Shown here: piece after piece, positions 18,573-27,207 of the stretch
How the letters are laid out: each line of letters opens with the position of its first letter
Position numbering within the stretch: the first letter of the stretch is position 1
Assembly: GCF_030766725.1 (NCBI RefSeq)
Contig: NZ_JARQWR010000004.1
Span: 62,001 to 126,000 of the forward strand
DNA from: Flavobacterium aerium
GTDB lineage: Bacteria; Bacteroidota; Bacteroidia; Flavobacteriales; Flavobacteriaceae
Length of the DNA: 64,000 bases
Reading direction: 5' to 3'
The notes under the pieces: generated by a model
What the model was told of the DNA's origin: nothing
Seen by the model: only the letters and a program-made list of their open reading frames with translations
Database searches by the model: none
Translations under genes and position numbers: made by a program

Positions 18573-20267
18573 ATGAAAGAAGTAAAGAACATTGTAAGAT
18601 CTAGAGCACAGGAGTCATCGGCAGCAATTGAAAGATTGTATATCACGATGCGTCATTTATTCAATAGAGGTTTCTATAAGCCTATGGGAGTTTCGGGTGA
18701 CACTTTAAGAGAAGCATTACTGTTATTACGTCCAGAAATATATGGCTCTATAGATGGTGAAAAAGTAGAATTAAACGGGTTACTATATGTAATTGAGCGT
18801 TTACCGGTAGGAATTGAAGAATGTAGATTTATTAATTTGACTTCAGATGAAGGCTATTCGAAATCTCATTTTAAAGCAATTGTTCCTCCAAAAAGAAAAA
18901 GAAACTGTTACCGAATTGATGAAGAACAAATGAATGTTGAAATTACCAGAGGACGTTCTGATATTTATGACATTCTAACGCACTTAACGTTCATCTTTAT
19001 CGAATCTCATAAAATTAAAGACAGAGTCTTGATTGATGAGAATAATTATGAAGTAACACGCGATTGGCAAAAATTAGAGCAAGTTGTTTTGCAAAATAAA
19101 AAGCTAACACTTGTTGAAAGAGAAAAAGCAATTTCACATACTGCTAATATTTTAGGAAGAACATTTGCAGATGTATTAGATATTTATGATGATTTTGCAA
19201 CAGCAGAAAAACCAGATCGTTTCTTACATGTAGTGTATTGGTTAGGTAAACTAGCTATCGAAGAAGTAATTGATAACAATAAACGTACGATTACTTTTAG
19301 TCCAATATTAAGAGAAAGATTAGGTCATCATATCCATGGAGAAATTTGGGCAACCAATATTAAAGAGGTTTTGAAAGCTAATAATCTTCTGGAAAGACCA
19401 ATCCATATTATCAGTGCGAACATGCATAGTGTGATGAATTCAATATTTGCTACACATGTTTTAAAAACACAGTATAAAGACAAATCAGATTTCTATATTT
19501 ACGAAGAATTAAGTAAGTCTGGAAATAATGAAGTAAGAGATAAGGTAGAAGCTTTTGCATTGCAACACGGGATGATTTCTATTCCAGATGCATCAGGGAC
19601 AAATATCGATGTTCAGATTTTTGATACAGCTAAAATTGATTTTAAAAAATCAGCATTCCCATTGGCAAAGTTAACAGGAGAAAAACCGGTAATCATTGTT
19701 ATGGATTATGCTTTTGGTGAGCAAGCTTTTGAGACGATTGATGAGTTATTAAAGCCATACCAAGAAACAAAAGATACCAAAGTGTTATTAGACGTATTGT
19801 CCGTTTCTATTATGGGTAAAGCAGGAATTCTAGAAGGAGGAAAAGGAGACATCATGATTCCTTCAGCGCATATCAATGAAGGAACAGCAGATAACTATCC
19901 ATTTGAAAATGAACTGACAGCAGCAATGTTTGAAGGAAATGATATTGGAGTATTTGCAGGACCAATGGTTACAGTTTTGGGAACATCTTTACAGAACAAA
20001 GATTTATTGAAGTTCTTCTATGATTCAACATGGAATGTTATTGGACTAGAAATGGAAGGAGCCTATTATCAAAAAGCAATACAATCGGCATCAAAAATCA
20101 GAAAGAGTATTCCTGAGAATGTAAAAGTAAGATACGCTTATTATGCTTCAGATAATCCTTTAGAAACAGGAAGTACATTAGCTTCGGGAGGTTTAGGAAC
20201 AACGGGTGTAAAACCAACCTATTTGATTACAATTAAGATTTTAGAACAAATATTTAACGTAAAATAA
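18573..20267 (+). CDS. DUF6909-like protein with a nucleoside phosphorylase/nucleosidase-like motif
   Basis: I recognise this 564-residue protein as a conserved flavobacterial protein (probably DUF6909) with no assigned role. The N-terminal half is helical (RSRAQESSAAIERLYITMRHLFNRGFYKP). The C-terminal half contains GLEMEGAYYQKAI, close to the E-M-E motif that contacts the nucleoside ribose in PNP, MTA/SAH nucleosidase and AMP nucleosidase. Earlier it has VIVMDYAFGEQAFETID and GGKGDIMIPSAHINEGTADNYPF, a plausible phosphate/substrate loop region. The nucleosidase idea is inference from these motifs only. It lies 27 nt after the GH3 gene and 10 nt before the Wzz-like gene. Confidence 0.65.
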   Translation: MKEVKNIVRSRAQESSAAIERLYITMRHLFNRGFYKPMGVSGDTLREALLLLRPEIYGSIDGEKVELNGLLYVIERLPVGIEECRFINLTSDEGYSKSHFKAIVPPKRKRNCYRIDEEQMNVEITRGRSDIYDILTHLTFIFIESHKIKDRVLIDENNYEVTRDWQKLEQVVLQNKKLTLVEREKAISHTANILGRTFADVLDIYDDFATAEKPDRFLHVVYWLGKLAIEEVIDNNKRTITFSPILRERLGHHIHGEIWATNIKEVLKANNLLERPIHIISANMHSVMNSIFATHVLKTQYKDKSDFYIYEELSKSGNNEVRDKVEAFALQHGMISIPDASGTNIDVQIFDTAKIDFKKSAFPLAKLTGEKPVIIVMDYAFGEQAFETIDELLKPYQETKDTKVLLDVLSVSIMGKAGILEGGKGDIMIPSAHINEGTADNYPFENELTAAMFEGNDIGVFAGPMVTVLGTSLQNKDLLKFFYDSTWNVIGLEMEGAYYQKAIQSASKIRKSIPENVKVRYAYYASDNPLETGSTLASGGLGTTGVKPTYLITIKILEQIFNVK

Positions 20268-20277
20268 TAATTCTATA

Positions 20278-21261
20278 ATGAGTTCAACGCAGCCCAAAGA
20301 TTACAACAGCAATCAAGAAGTTGATATTTCAGCAGTATTTAGTAAAACTAAAGATGGAGTAAATGGAGTATTAAGATCATTTTTTCACTTTCTTTTCTTC
20401 TTAAGAAGAAATATCCTCATTTTGATAGGTTTGTTTGTAGTTGGAGCTGTTATTGGATTTTTTCTAGAAAGAGGGACACAAACGTATAAAAATGATGTAG
20501 TTGTATCTCCTAATTTTGACAGTGTTGATTATTTATATAATAATATAAATCTGATACAGTCAAAAATCAATATGGGAGATACACTATTTCTAAAGAGTAT
20601 TGGTATTAGTAATCCTAAAACATTAAAAGGTATTGAAATCAAGCCGATTATTGATGTTTACAAATTCATTCTTGATGATCGTGAAAATTATGACGTTTTA
20701 AAATTATTTTCAGATGAAGGAAGTGTTTCAAAAACAGTTAAGGATGAAATTACAAGTAAAAATTATAAGTATCATAATATAGAAATTATTACTTCTACTA
20801 CTGGATCTACTAAAAAAAATGTAGAGGCAATATTGGCTTATTTAAATAAAAACCAATATTTCACAGCATTAAAAAACATCTATTTAGCTGATATTGATGA
20901 AAAACTTGTGGCTAATAAAAAGATGATAGTACAGATTGACGAAATCTTAAAAAGCTTTACAAGCCGATTTACTGATGAGTACAGAAGACAGAATGATAAA
21001 CTGGTATACTACAATGAAAATGCCCAGTTAAATGATATGATTAAGACTAAGATTGAACTATATAAAGATCAGTCAAAACTTAAAGAAGAGAAAATTACTT
21101 TCAACGAATTTGTACAGAAAAGTAGTGAAACTTTAAATGTAAGAAAATCTAAAAATATCTTCTTAGGATTAACTTTTATTGTTCCTGTTCTTTTCATATT
21201 TATATTTTTAGGATATAACTTCTTCAAAAGATTAAAAGCAAGACTTTTTATTAATGAATAA
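20278..21261 (+). CDS. Wzz-like polysaccharide co-polymerase / two-helix membrane protein
   Basis: The 327-residue protein has one membrane helix near residues 43-62 (LRRNILILIGLFVVGAVIGFF) and one near 297-318 (IFLGLTFIVPVLFIFIFLGY). A large, partly coiled extracytoplasmic region lies between them. This two-helix layout with a periplasmic alpha-helical domain is that of Wzz-type chain-length regulators, but no Wzz sequence motif is certain. Its place at the edge of the polysaccharide locus supports the idea. It is the last gene of the M23-GH3-DUF6909 operon; a 232-bp gap with a consensus promoter separates it from the sugar genes. Confidence 0.5.
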   Translation: MSSTQPKDYNSNQEVDISAVFSKTKDGVNGVLRSFFHFLFFLRRNILILIGLFVVGAVIGFFLERGTQTYKNDVVVSPNFDSVDYLYNNINLIQSKINMGDTLFLKSIGISNPKTLKGIEIKPIIDVYKFILDDRENYDVLKLFSDEGSVSKTVKDEITSKNYKYHNIEIITSTTGSTKKNVEAILAYLNKNQYFTALKNIYLADIDEKLVANKKMIVQIDEILKSFTSRFTDEYRRQNDKLVYYNENAQLNDMIKTKIELYKDQSKLKEEKITFNEFVQKSSETLNVRKSKNIFLGLTFIVPVLFIFIFLGYNFFKRLKARLFINE

Positions 21262-21346
21262 AATGAACATCTTTAATTTAAAGTAAATTGATAGATTAGA
21301 AATGTTTTATTCTTAATGTTGTTTTTTATCTAAAAAAACAATAGAA

Positions 21347-21381
21347 TTTGTGCTATAAATTCATTGTAATTTTTAATTTTG
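21347..21381 (+). promoter_or_regulatory. Candidate promoter at the start of the polysaccharide locus
   Basis: TTTG at 21347-21350 and TAATTTTG at 21374-21381 match the -33 and -7 elements. The 23-nt spacing is at the long end. Transcription would start near 21387, about 105 nt before the first epimerase gene. Confidence 0.55.
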
Positions 21382-21387
21382 ACAACT

Positions 21388-21492
21388 ATGATAGTTTCTG
21401 TTCTTGAATTGAGAATGAGACTTAAAATCATTGTGACTGCCAAGGGATTATATAATCCTGTTGCAGTTGAAAAGAAGTTAAAAAATCAATGA
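21388..21492 (+). CDS. Possible 34-residue leader/small ORF before the epimerase gene
   Basis: ATG at 21388 opens a 34-codon frame (begins MIVSVLELRMRLK, ends VEKKLKNQ) that stops at 21492, one base before the next ATG at 21494. The start coincides with the transcription start predicted from the upstream -7 element, so it could be translated leaderless. The message also contains the palindrome GGATTATATAATCC near 21446. I see no homology; it may be a leader peptide, a gene remnant or chance. Confidence 0.3.
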   Translation: MIVSVLELRMRLKIIVTAKGLYNPVAVEKKLKNQ

Positions 21493-21493
21493 A

Positions 21494-22555
21494 ATGAAAA
21501 TAGTGGTAACAGGAGGAGCCGGATTTGTTGGTTCCACATTGTGTATTCAATTAAAACAAAAATATCCTACCTACGATATTGTAGCTTTTGATAATTTAAA
21601 AAGGAGAGGCTCCGAATTAAATCTTATTGATTTTCAGAAATTTGGGATTCCCTTTATTCATGGCGATATTAGAAATCAGGAAGACTTAACATCACTTGGA
21701 ACCTATGATGTTTTAGTCGAAGCATCTGCTGAACCATCTGTTATGGCAGGTCTAGATTCAGATCCCACCTATGTAATCAACAACAACCTTTATGGATCAA
21801 TCAATTGTTTCAATAGCTGTTTGAAAAATAAAGCAAAATTGATTTTTCTTTCAACCAGTAGAGTATACCCTATTGAAAGTATAGAAAATGCCAGTTTTAT
21901 TGAAGAACCTACACGTTTTTCATTTGACACAAATCAAAAAACAAAAGGCATCTCATCAGAAGGTATTTCAGAACAATTAAGTTTGGAAGGCGCCAGATCA
22001 TTTTATGGAACGACAAAATTAGCTTCGGAATTATTCATCCAGGAATATGCTGCATTTTATGGTTTACAAGCAGCAATTACACGTTTTGGAGTGATTGCAG
22101 GGCCAAAACAAATGGGGAAAACAGATCAGGGCGTCGTAACGTTATGGATGGCAAAACACTACTGGAAACAATCTTTAAAGTACATTGGATATGGTGGAAC
22201 AGGAAAGCAGGTTCGCGATATTTTGCATGTAGACGATCTAGTTGATTTAATAGACTTACAAATTCATCAAATCGAAAAATTCTCAGGACAAATATTTAAC
22301 GTTGGTGGAGGACTGTCTAATAGTACTTCTCTGCAAGAAATGACAGCAATCTGTGAGAAAATTTCAGGAAATACAATCGAGATTGGTAGCGAGAGAGAAA
22401 CTCGAACAGCTGATTTAAGAATATACATTACAGACAATTCAAAAATTGAAAAAGAGATCGGATGGAAACCTAAAAAATCAGTGGAAACCATTTTTACAGA
22501 TATCTATAATTGGATTAAAGAGAATGAAAAGCAATTAGAATCAATTTTGAAATAG
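21494..22555 (+). CDS. NAD-dependent sugar epimerase/dehydratase (CDP-tyvelose/paratose epimerase-like SDR)
   Basis: The 353-residue extended SDR has the NAD-binding GGAGFVGS motif at residues 7-14. The substrate-binding part includes QVRDILHVDDLVDLI, typical of RmlB/GalE/RfbE-type nucleotide-sugar enzymes. The usual YxxxK is seen as FYGTTKLASE (Tyr-Gly-Thr-Thr-Lys). STSRVYPIE replaces the more usual SSxxVYG. It would act on a nucleotide-activated hexose in the cytoplasm; CDP-linked sugars are suggested by similarity to CDP-paratose 2-epimerases but are not proven. It is the first gene of a series whose fourth neighbour pair is another SDR of the same type. Confidence 0.75.
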   Translation: MKIVVTGGAGFVGSTLCIQLKQKYPTYDIVAFDNLKRRGSELNLIDFQKFGIPFIHGDIRNQEDLTSLGTYDVLVEASAEPSVMAGLDSDPTYVINNNLYGSINCFNSCLKNKAKLIFLSTSRVYPIESIENASFIEEPTRFSFDTNQKTKGISSEGISEQLSLEGARSFYGTTKLASELFIQEYAAFYGLQAAITRFGVIAGPKQMGKTDQGVVTLWMAKHYWKQSLKYIGYGGTGKQVRDILHVDDLVDLIDLQIHQIEKFSGQIFNVGGGLSNSTSLQEMTAICEKISGNTIEIGSERETRTADLRIYITDNSKIEKEIGWKPKKSVETIFTDIYNWIKENEKQLESILK

Positions 22556-22565
22556 ATAATCAGCA

Positions 22566-24473
22566 ATGGATAAAAATAGTTTTGATTATATCAAAAGCCC
22601 TAAATTCTTAGGGATTATAATTGCTTTAGTAGGTACATATTTACTATTTCCTCCTTATTTTTATATGGGAGTATATCCAGTGCAAGCTTCAGAATATTCT
22701 TGGACGTCCCTTGATCCATCATGGGTAATTACTTTAAATTATGCCAAGATAGAGCATCTAATTTGGGGAAAAGATATTGCATTTACGTATGGTCCTTTGT
22801 CTTATCTTTCAACAAGAGTAGGATGGGGTGTTGATAAGATTGATTTTATTTTATATGACTTATTTATAAGTTTTAATTTTTTCTATATTTTTTTTACGAG
22901 TTATGTAAAAAGCTCTAATAAAAAACTTACTGCTTTATTAATTTTTGTAATTAGTTTTGCTTTGCCTGCTTATTTAGGAGCAGGAACTTCTATTGTGTTA
23001 ATGGCTTTTCTGTTGTTTTGGATAAGACAAAGCTTAGATAATAATCATTACATTAATTATATTTTTCAGATCATTTTATTGGTTCTCATGTTCTTTGTTA
23101 AATTCAACACGGGATTAATTTCATTTGTTTTATTACTGCCAATTATATTATACCAATGCATTTTTCATAAAGAAACAAGAAAAATTTATATAGTATATAT
23201 TCTTATACTACTCGGCTCTATCATCGGCTTATCAAAGGCTCTAAATGTTGCATTAGTAGATTATATTAAAACAGGTTTAAATATGATTTCAGGTTTTAAT
23301 GAAATTATGTATTTAGATCTGGGCTTAGTCAATGAATTATTTCTAGCTTTAGCATTTATTGGGTTGACATTAGTTATTTTGTTACCTAAAGTTTATTTGA
23401 ATAAACAGATTAATTACAAAGGACTAATAATAATATTTCTATTTACTTTTCCAATATATGTATTGTATAAACAGGCCTTTGTAAGAGCAGACGCAGGACA
23501 TATATTAGAGTTTTTTAATTATTGTTTATTATTGATTTTTTGTATTAAAGAATTTCACATTGAGAAATTTAGATCTAATGGAAAAGAGATTATTTTAATA
23601 TTAGTTTTTATTGCTTTGTTTGGGGCTAAAAAAGGAGAAGTAAATATTTTTAATTTTCCACAAAAGCTTGATAAGTCGGAGTATTTTATAAGCTTAAAGA
23701 ATTATACTAAGGAATCAGCATTTAATCTTTTCCCAAATAACAATCAGCTCCCAGAAAGTATAAAAATCAAAATTGGAAACAGTAAAATTGATATTTTTCC
23801 ATGGAATATAAGTCTGCTTTTTGAGAACAAATTAAATTATAGTCCACGGCCAGTTATTCAATCATACACGGCTTATACAAAATATTTAGAAGAATTAAAT
23901 TTTGAACATTATAATTCAGAAAAGTCACCGAAATATGTTTTGTATGAGTACGAATCTATTGAGAATAGATACCCTTTGATAGATGAGGCCAAAGTAAACC
24001 TTGTTTTATTAAATAATTATAAGTGTATAGATACTTTCAGTGTAAATAAAAAGCCGATACTTTTATTAGAAAAAAAGGAAGGAAAGCAAAAGACAATTAC
24101 ATTTGAAAAAATAAAAGAATATGAAGCTGATATAAATGTTTCGTTAGTACCAGAAGAAGGAAAATTTTACGAAGTTGAAGTTGCGAATTCTATGTCAGGT
24201 AGTTTACAATCATTATTGACATATGCACCAGAAATTTCTATTATGATTAATACAAAAGATGGTAAGGGAAATGGATACAGGATCTCAAAAAAATTATTAG
24301 AATCCGGATTTTTTTCCAATTATTTGATTAGAAATACACTTGATTTTAAGGATTATATGAATCAGGAAAATAAAAAACCAGAGCAAGAAGTAATGGGTTA
24401 TGTAATTTGGCTGACAGAATCCAAATATTTTAATCCAAAAATAAAAATTACAGAATATAAAATCAATCACTAA
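22566..24473 (+). CDS. Large multi-helix membrane protein, possible GT-C glycosyltransferase
   Basis: The 635-residue protein has about ten hydrophobic segments in its first 360 residues and a soluble C-terminal part. After the first helix comes [15 protein letters not shown] followed by [13 protein letters not shown]. The DPSW...FTYGPL pair recurs in a family of uncharacterised bacterial membrane proteins, and an acidic residue in this first outer loop is the place of the catalytic Asp in GT-C enzymes. That makes a polyprenyl-phosphate-sugar-dependent transferase plausible. It is embedded between two sugar epimerases (10 nt after the first; its stop overlaps the start of the second) with a DPM1-like GT2 further on. 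It is strongly AT-rich with long Ile/Phe/Leu runs. Confidence 0.55.
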   Translation: MDKNSFDYIKSPKFLGIIIALVGTYLLFPPYFYMGVYPVQASEYSWTSLDPSWVITLNYAKIEHLIWGKDIAFTYGPLSYLSTRVGWGVDKIDFILYDLFISFNFFYIFFTSYVKSSNKKLTALLIFVISFALPAYLGAGTSIVLMAFLLFWIRQSLDNNHYINYIFQIILLVLMFFVKFNTGLISFVLLLPIILYQCIFHKETRKIYIVYILILLGSIIGLSKALNVALVDYIKTGLNMISGFNEIMYLDLGLVNELFLALAFIGLTLVILLPKVYLNKQINYKGLIIIFLFTFPIYVLYKQAFVRADAGHILEFFNYCLLLIFCIKEFHIEKFRSNGKEIILILVFIALFGAKKGEVNIFNFPQKLDKSEYFISLKNYTKESAFNLFPNNNQLPESIKIKIGNSKIDIFPWNISLLFENKLNYSPRPVIQSYTAYTKYLEELNFEHYNSEKSPKYVLYEYESIENRYPLIDEAKVNLVLLNNYKCIDTFSVNKKPILLLEKKEGKQKTITFEKIKEYEADINVSLVPEEGKFYEVEVANSMSGSLQSLLTYAPEISIMINTKDGKGNGYRISKKLLESGFFSNYLIRNTLDFKDYMNQENKKPEQEVMGYVIWLTESKYFNPKIKITEYKINH

Positions 24474-25531
24474 TGAATATATGTGTTGTTACAGGTTCTT
24501 CGGGACTAATAGGAAGTGAGTCAGTTACTTTTTTTGCGGAAAAATTTGATAAAATTATTGGTATTGACAATAACATGCGCGCTCGTTTCTTCGGAGAGGA
24601 AGCTTCAACAGAATGGAATACTAAACGATTACAAGATACGGTCCCAAATTTTGAGCACTATACTGCGGATATTCGTAATATAGAAGAATTAGAAAAAATA
24701 TTCTCAAAATATGGAGATGCTATAAAATTAGTGGTTCATACTGCGGCACAACCAAGTCATGATTGGGCGGCACGTGAACCTTTAACGGATTTTACAGTCA
24801 ATGCCAATGGAACATTAAACATGTTGGAAATGACACGTTTACATTGTTCTGAAGCAACCTTTATTTTTACTTCAACAAATAAAGTATATGGAGATACTCC
24901 CAATTACTTGCCTTTAATTGAATTAGAAAAAAGATGGGAAATAGATGAAGCGCATGCCTACTTTAAAGAAGGGATTGATGAAAATATGAGTATTGACCAG
25001 ACGAAACATTCTTTATTTGGTGCTTCAAAAGTAGCAGCAGATGTTATGGTTCAGGAATATGGTAAATATTTTGGAATGAACACAGCTGTTTTTAGAGGAG
25101 GTTGTTTAACAGGACCAAATCATTCGGGAACACAGTTACATGGATTCTTATCTTATTTAATGAAATGCGCAATTACAGGTGACAAATACACTGTTTTTGG
25201 ATATCAAGGAAAACAAGTAAGAGATAATATTCACAGTTGGGATTTAGTAAATATGTTCTGGCATTTTTATCAAAATCCAAGACAAGGTGAAGTATACAAT
25301 GCAGGCGGCGGAAGATTTTCAAATTGCTCAATGACAGAAGCTATTGAAATGTGTGAACAAATTACTGGTAAACCAATGAACTATGAGTATTCAGAAACGA
25401 ATAGAGTGGGAGATCATATTTGGTGGATTAGCAATGTAACTAAATTTAAAGAACATTACCCAGAGTGGTCATGGAAATATAACATTAATGATATTCTAAC
25501 TCAGATATATCATAATATGTCTAAAAGATAG
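24473..25531 (+). CDS. CDP-paratose 2-epimerase-like SDR
   Basis: The 352-residue extended SDR has [10 protein letters not shown] as the NAD-binding loop and [20 protein letters not shown], a stretch characteristic of CDP-paratose 2-epimerase (RfbE/TyvE-like) proteins. [17 protein letters not shown] and [12 protein letters not shown] carry the catalytic-region residues. Phe replaces the usual Tyr just before GASK, while [11 protein letters not shown] resembles other RfbE-like proteins. It overlaps the preceding membrane protein by one base (TAATG), so the two are translationally coupled. It would make a 2-epimerised nucleotide sugar for the surface glycan. Confidence 0.8.
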   Translation: MNICVVTGSSGLIGSESVTFFAEKFDKIIGIDNNMRARFFGEEASTEWNTKRLQDTVPNFEHYTADIRNIEELEKIFSKYGDAIKLVVHTAAQPSHDWAAREPLTDFTVNANGTLNMLEMTRLHCSEATFIFTSTNKVYGDTPNYLPLIELEKRWEIDEAHAYFKEGIDENMSIDQTKHSLFGASKVAADVMVQEYGKYFGMNTAVFRGGCLTGPNHSGTQLHGFLSYLMKCAITGDKYTVFGYQGKQVRDNIHSWDLVNMFWHFYQNPRQGEVYNAGGGRFSNCSMTEAIEMCEQITGKPMNYEYSETNRVGDHIWWISNVTKFKEHYPEWSWKYNINDILTQIYHNMSKR

Positions 25532-25538
25532 ATTCAGG

Positions 25539-26276
25539 ATGAGTTTCCGAACAAAAATAATTCAAAAGCTAATTCATCTTAATGAAAGGATTTTTTTCTA
25601 TCCTAAATTAAGAAAGTTTTACACATCACATTTGATCAAAAGAGATGTTAGGATTATTGATGTTGGAGCGAATAAAGGACAATCAATAGATTTCTTTCTA
25701 AAGATTTATCCTGACGCAGGGATTGAAGCTTTTGAGCCCAATAAGAATTTATTTGTATATCTTCAGAATAAATATAAGAGTACAAGAAAAATTGAGTTAC
25801 ATAATTTTGGAGTTAGTAATGTAGAAGGAATATTAGAGTTTCATGAAAATATCATGGATGAAACCTCTAGTTTCGAAGAGCTTAATTTGAATTCAAAATA
25901 TTTAGAAACGAAAGCTAGAATGTTGGGCGTTTCTAAAGAAAATATTATAATTGATAATTATGATGTAAAAGTGATTCGGCTTCAAGATTTTCTGGAGTTG
26001 AGAAAAGATACTTTTTTTGATGTTTTAAAAATTGACGTCGAAGGGCATGAATTACAAACGTTAGAAGGCCTTTTTTCTGGAAATGCTAATAAAATCATGA
26101 TACAATTTATTCAATTTGAGAGTCATAATGATGATATGTATATGAATAAAAATCAACACCACAGAATTGAGGATATACTCACTCAAAATGGGTATGAATG
26201 TATTGCAAAAATAAAACACGGTTTCGGGGATTTCCACGAAATAATATACGAAAACAAAAATATACATGAAGCTTAG
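25539..26276 (+). CDS. FkbM family SAM-dependent methyltransferase
   Basis: The 245-residue protein has the SAM-binding motif IIDVGANKGQSIDFFLK and an acidic post-motif EAFEPNKNLF. The FkbM hallmark DVLKIDVEGHELQTLEGLF comes late. FkbM enzymes commonly O-methylate sugar hydroxyls in surface glycans or polyketides. It lies 7 nt after the RfbE-like gene and overlaps the GT2 gene by 11 nt, so it belongs to the same transcript and probably acts on the sugar or glycan made by its neighbours. Confidence 0.82.
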   Translation: MSFRTKIIQKLIHLNERIFFYPKLRKFYTSHLIKRDVRIIDVGANKGQSIDFFLKIYPDAGIEAFEPNKNLFVYLQNKYKSTRKIELHNFGVSNVEGILEFHENIMDETSSFEELNLNSKYLETKARMLGVSKENIIIDNYDVKVIRLQDFLELRKDTFFDVLKIDVEGHELQTLEGLFSGNANKIMIQFIQFESHNDDMYMNKNQHHRIEDILTQNGYECIAKIKHGFGDFHEIIYENKNIHEA

Positions 26277-27000
26277 TATTGTTATTCCAGCTTATAATGA
26301 AGAAGAATCTATAACCGAAACAATTGATCAGATTGAAGAAGCATTTTCCAAAGTTTCGATTGATCATGAAATCTTTGTAGTGAATGATAATTCTAAAGAT
26401 AATACGTTGCAGGTGCTTGAAACATTAGCACAAAAATACCCCGCATTACAGTATGAGACTAATTTAGGTCCTAACGGATTTGGATATGCGGTACGATATG
26501 GATTAGAACGATTTTCAGGAGATTGTGTGGCAGTAATGATGGCCGATTTATCAGATTCACCCTACGATTTGATCCGATACTATACAACGATGGTGGAAGG
26601 GAATTATGATTGTGTATTTGGAAGTCGTTTTATTAAAGGCGGAAAAGTAATAGATTACCCATGGGTAAAAAAAATCATTAACAGGATAGCAAACTTTATT
26701 ATCCGAATGACGATGAGTATTAAATATAATGATACTACAAATGCTTTTAAACTGTATAAAAAAGAAGTAATTGAAGGAGTAAAACCAATTCTATCACCTC
26801 ATTTTAATTTAACAATTGAATTGCCATTAAAAGCAATTATTCGAGGTTATACCTATACAGTAGTACCTAATTCCTGGACCAATAGAAAATATGGCGTTTC
26901 AAAATTAAAAATTAAAGAAATGGGAAGTAGATACTTTTTCATTCTGGTATATTGTTTTGTAGAGAAGTATTTTTCAAGAGGGGATTTTAATAAAAAATAA
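26266..27000 (+). CDS. Family 2 glycosyltransferase, dolichyl/polyprenyl-phosphate sugar synthase-like
   Basis: The 244-residue GT-A protein starts with SIVIPAYNEEESI and has NDNSKDNTLQVL and the metal-binding region MMADLSDSPYDLI. NDTTNAFKLYKKEVI and a C-terminal PNSWTNRKYGVSKLKIKEM are typical of DPM1-type enzymes. These transfer a sugar from a nucleotide donor to polyprenyl phosphate at the inner membrane. It overlaps the FkbM gene by 11 nt. No membrane helices follow the catalytic domain. Its last ten codons and stop form the left arm and loop of a 27-bp perfect inverted repeat, an unusual terminator arrangement. Confidence 0.83.
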   Translation: MKLSIVIPAYNEEESITETIDQIEEAFSKVSIDHEIFVVNDNSKDNTLQVLETLAQKYPALQYETNLGPNGFGYAVRYGLERFSGDCVAVMMADLSDSPYDLIRYYTTMVEGNYDCVFGSRFIKGGKVIDYPWVKKIINRIANFIIRMTMSIKYNDTTNAFKLYKKEVIEGVKPILSPHFNLTIELPLKAIIRGYTYTVVPNSWTNRKYGVSKLKIKEMGSRYFFILVYCFVEKYFSRGDFNKK

Positions 27001-27027
27001 TTTTTATTAAAATCCCCTCTTGAAAAA
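26970..27027 (+). terminator. 27-bp perfect inverted repeat (strong terminator-like hairpin) overlapping the end of the GT2 gene
   Basis: The left arm (26970-26996) and right arm (27001-27027) are perfectly complementary over 27 bp with a 4-nt loop ATAA; the arm core is AAGAGGGGATTTTAATAAAA. The GT2 stop codon TAA fills the last three loop bases, so coding codons make up the left arm. The right arm ends in A-rich sequence, not a T-run. The arms are A/T-rich at both ends, so it can work as a terminator or a transcript-end stabiliser. Confidence 0.75.
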
Positions 27028-27207
27028 ATTATAATTCTAAAGAGAGAAATTTTAGTTTTTTTGTAATTATGTATTAGATCAATAAGCATTTTAGGGTATT
27101 TTGTTTATTTTTATTAAAATTTATAAATATATTGTGCATGGTGATAAAACAAAAAATCACTAAATATTTTAACCACTTCATAATCATTTATACAAAAAAA
27201 TAAAATC

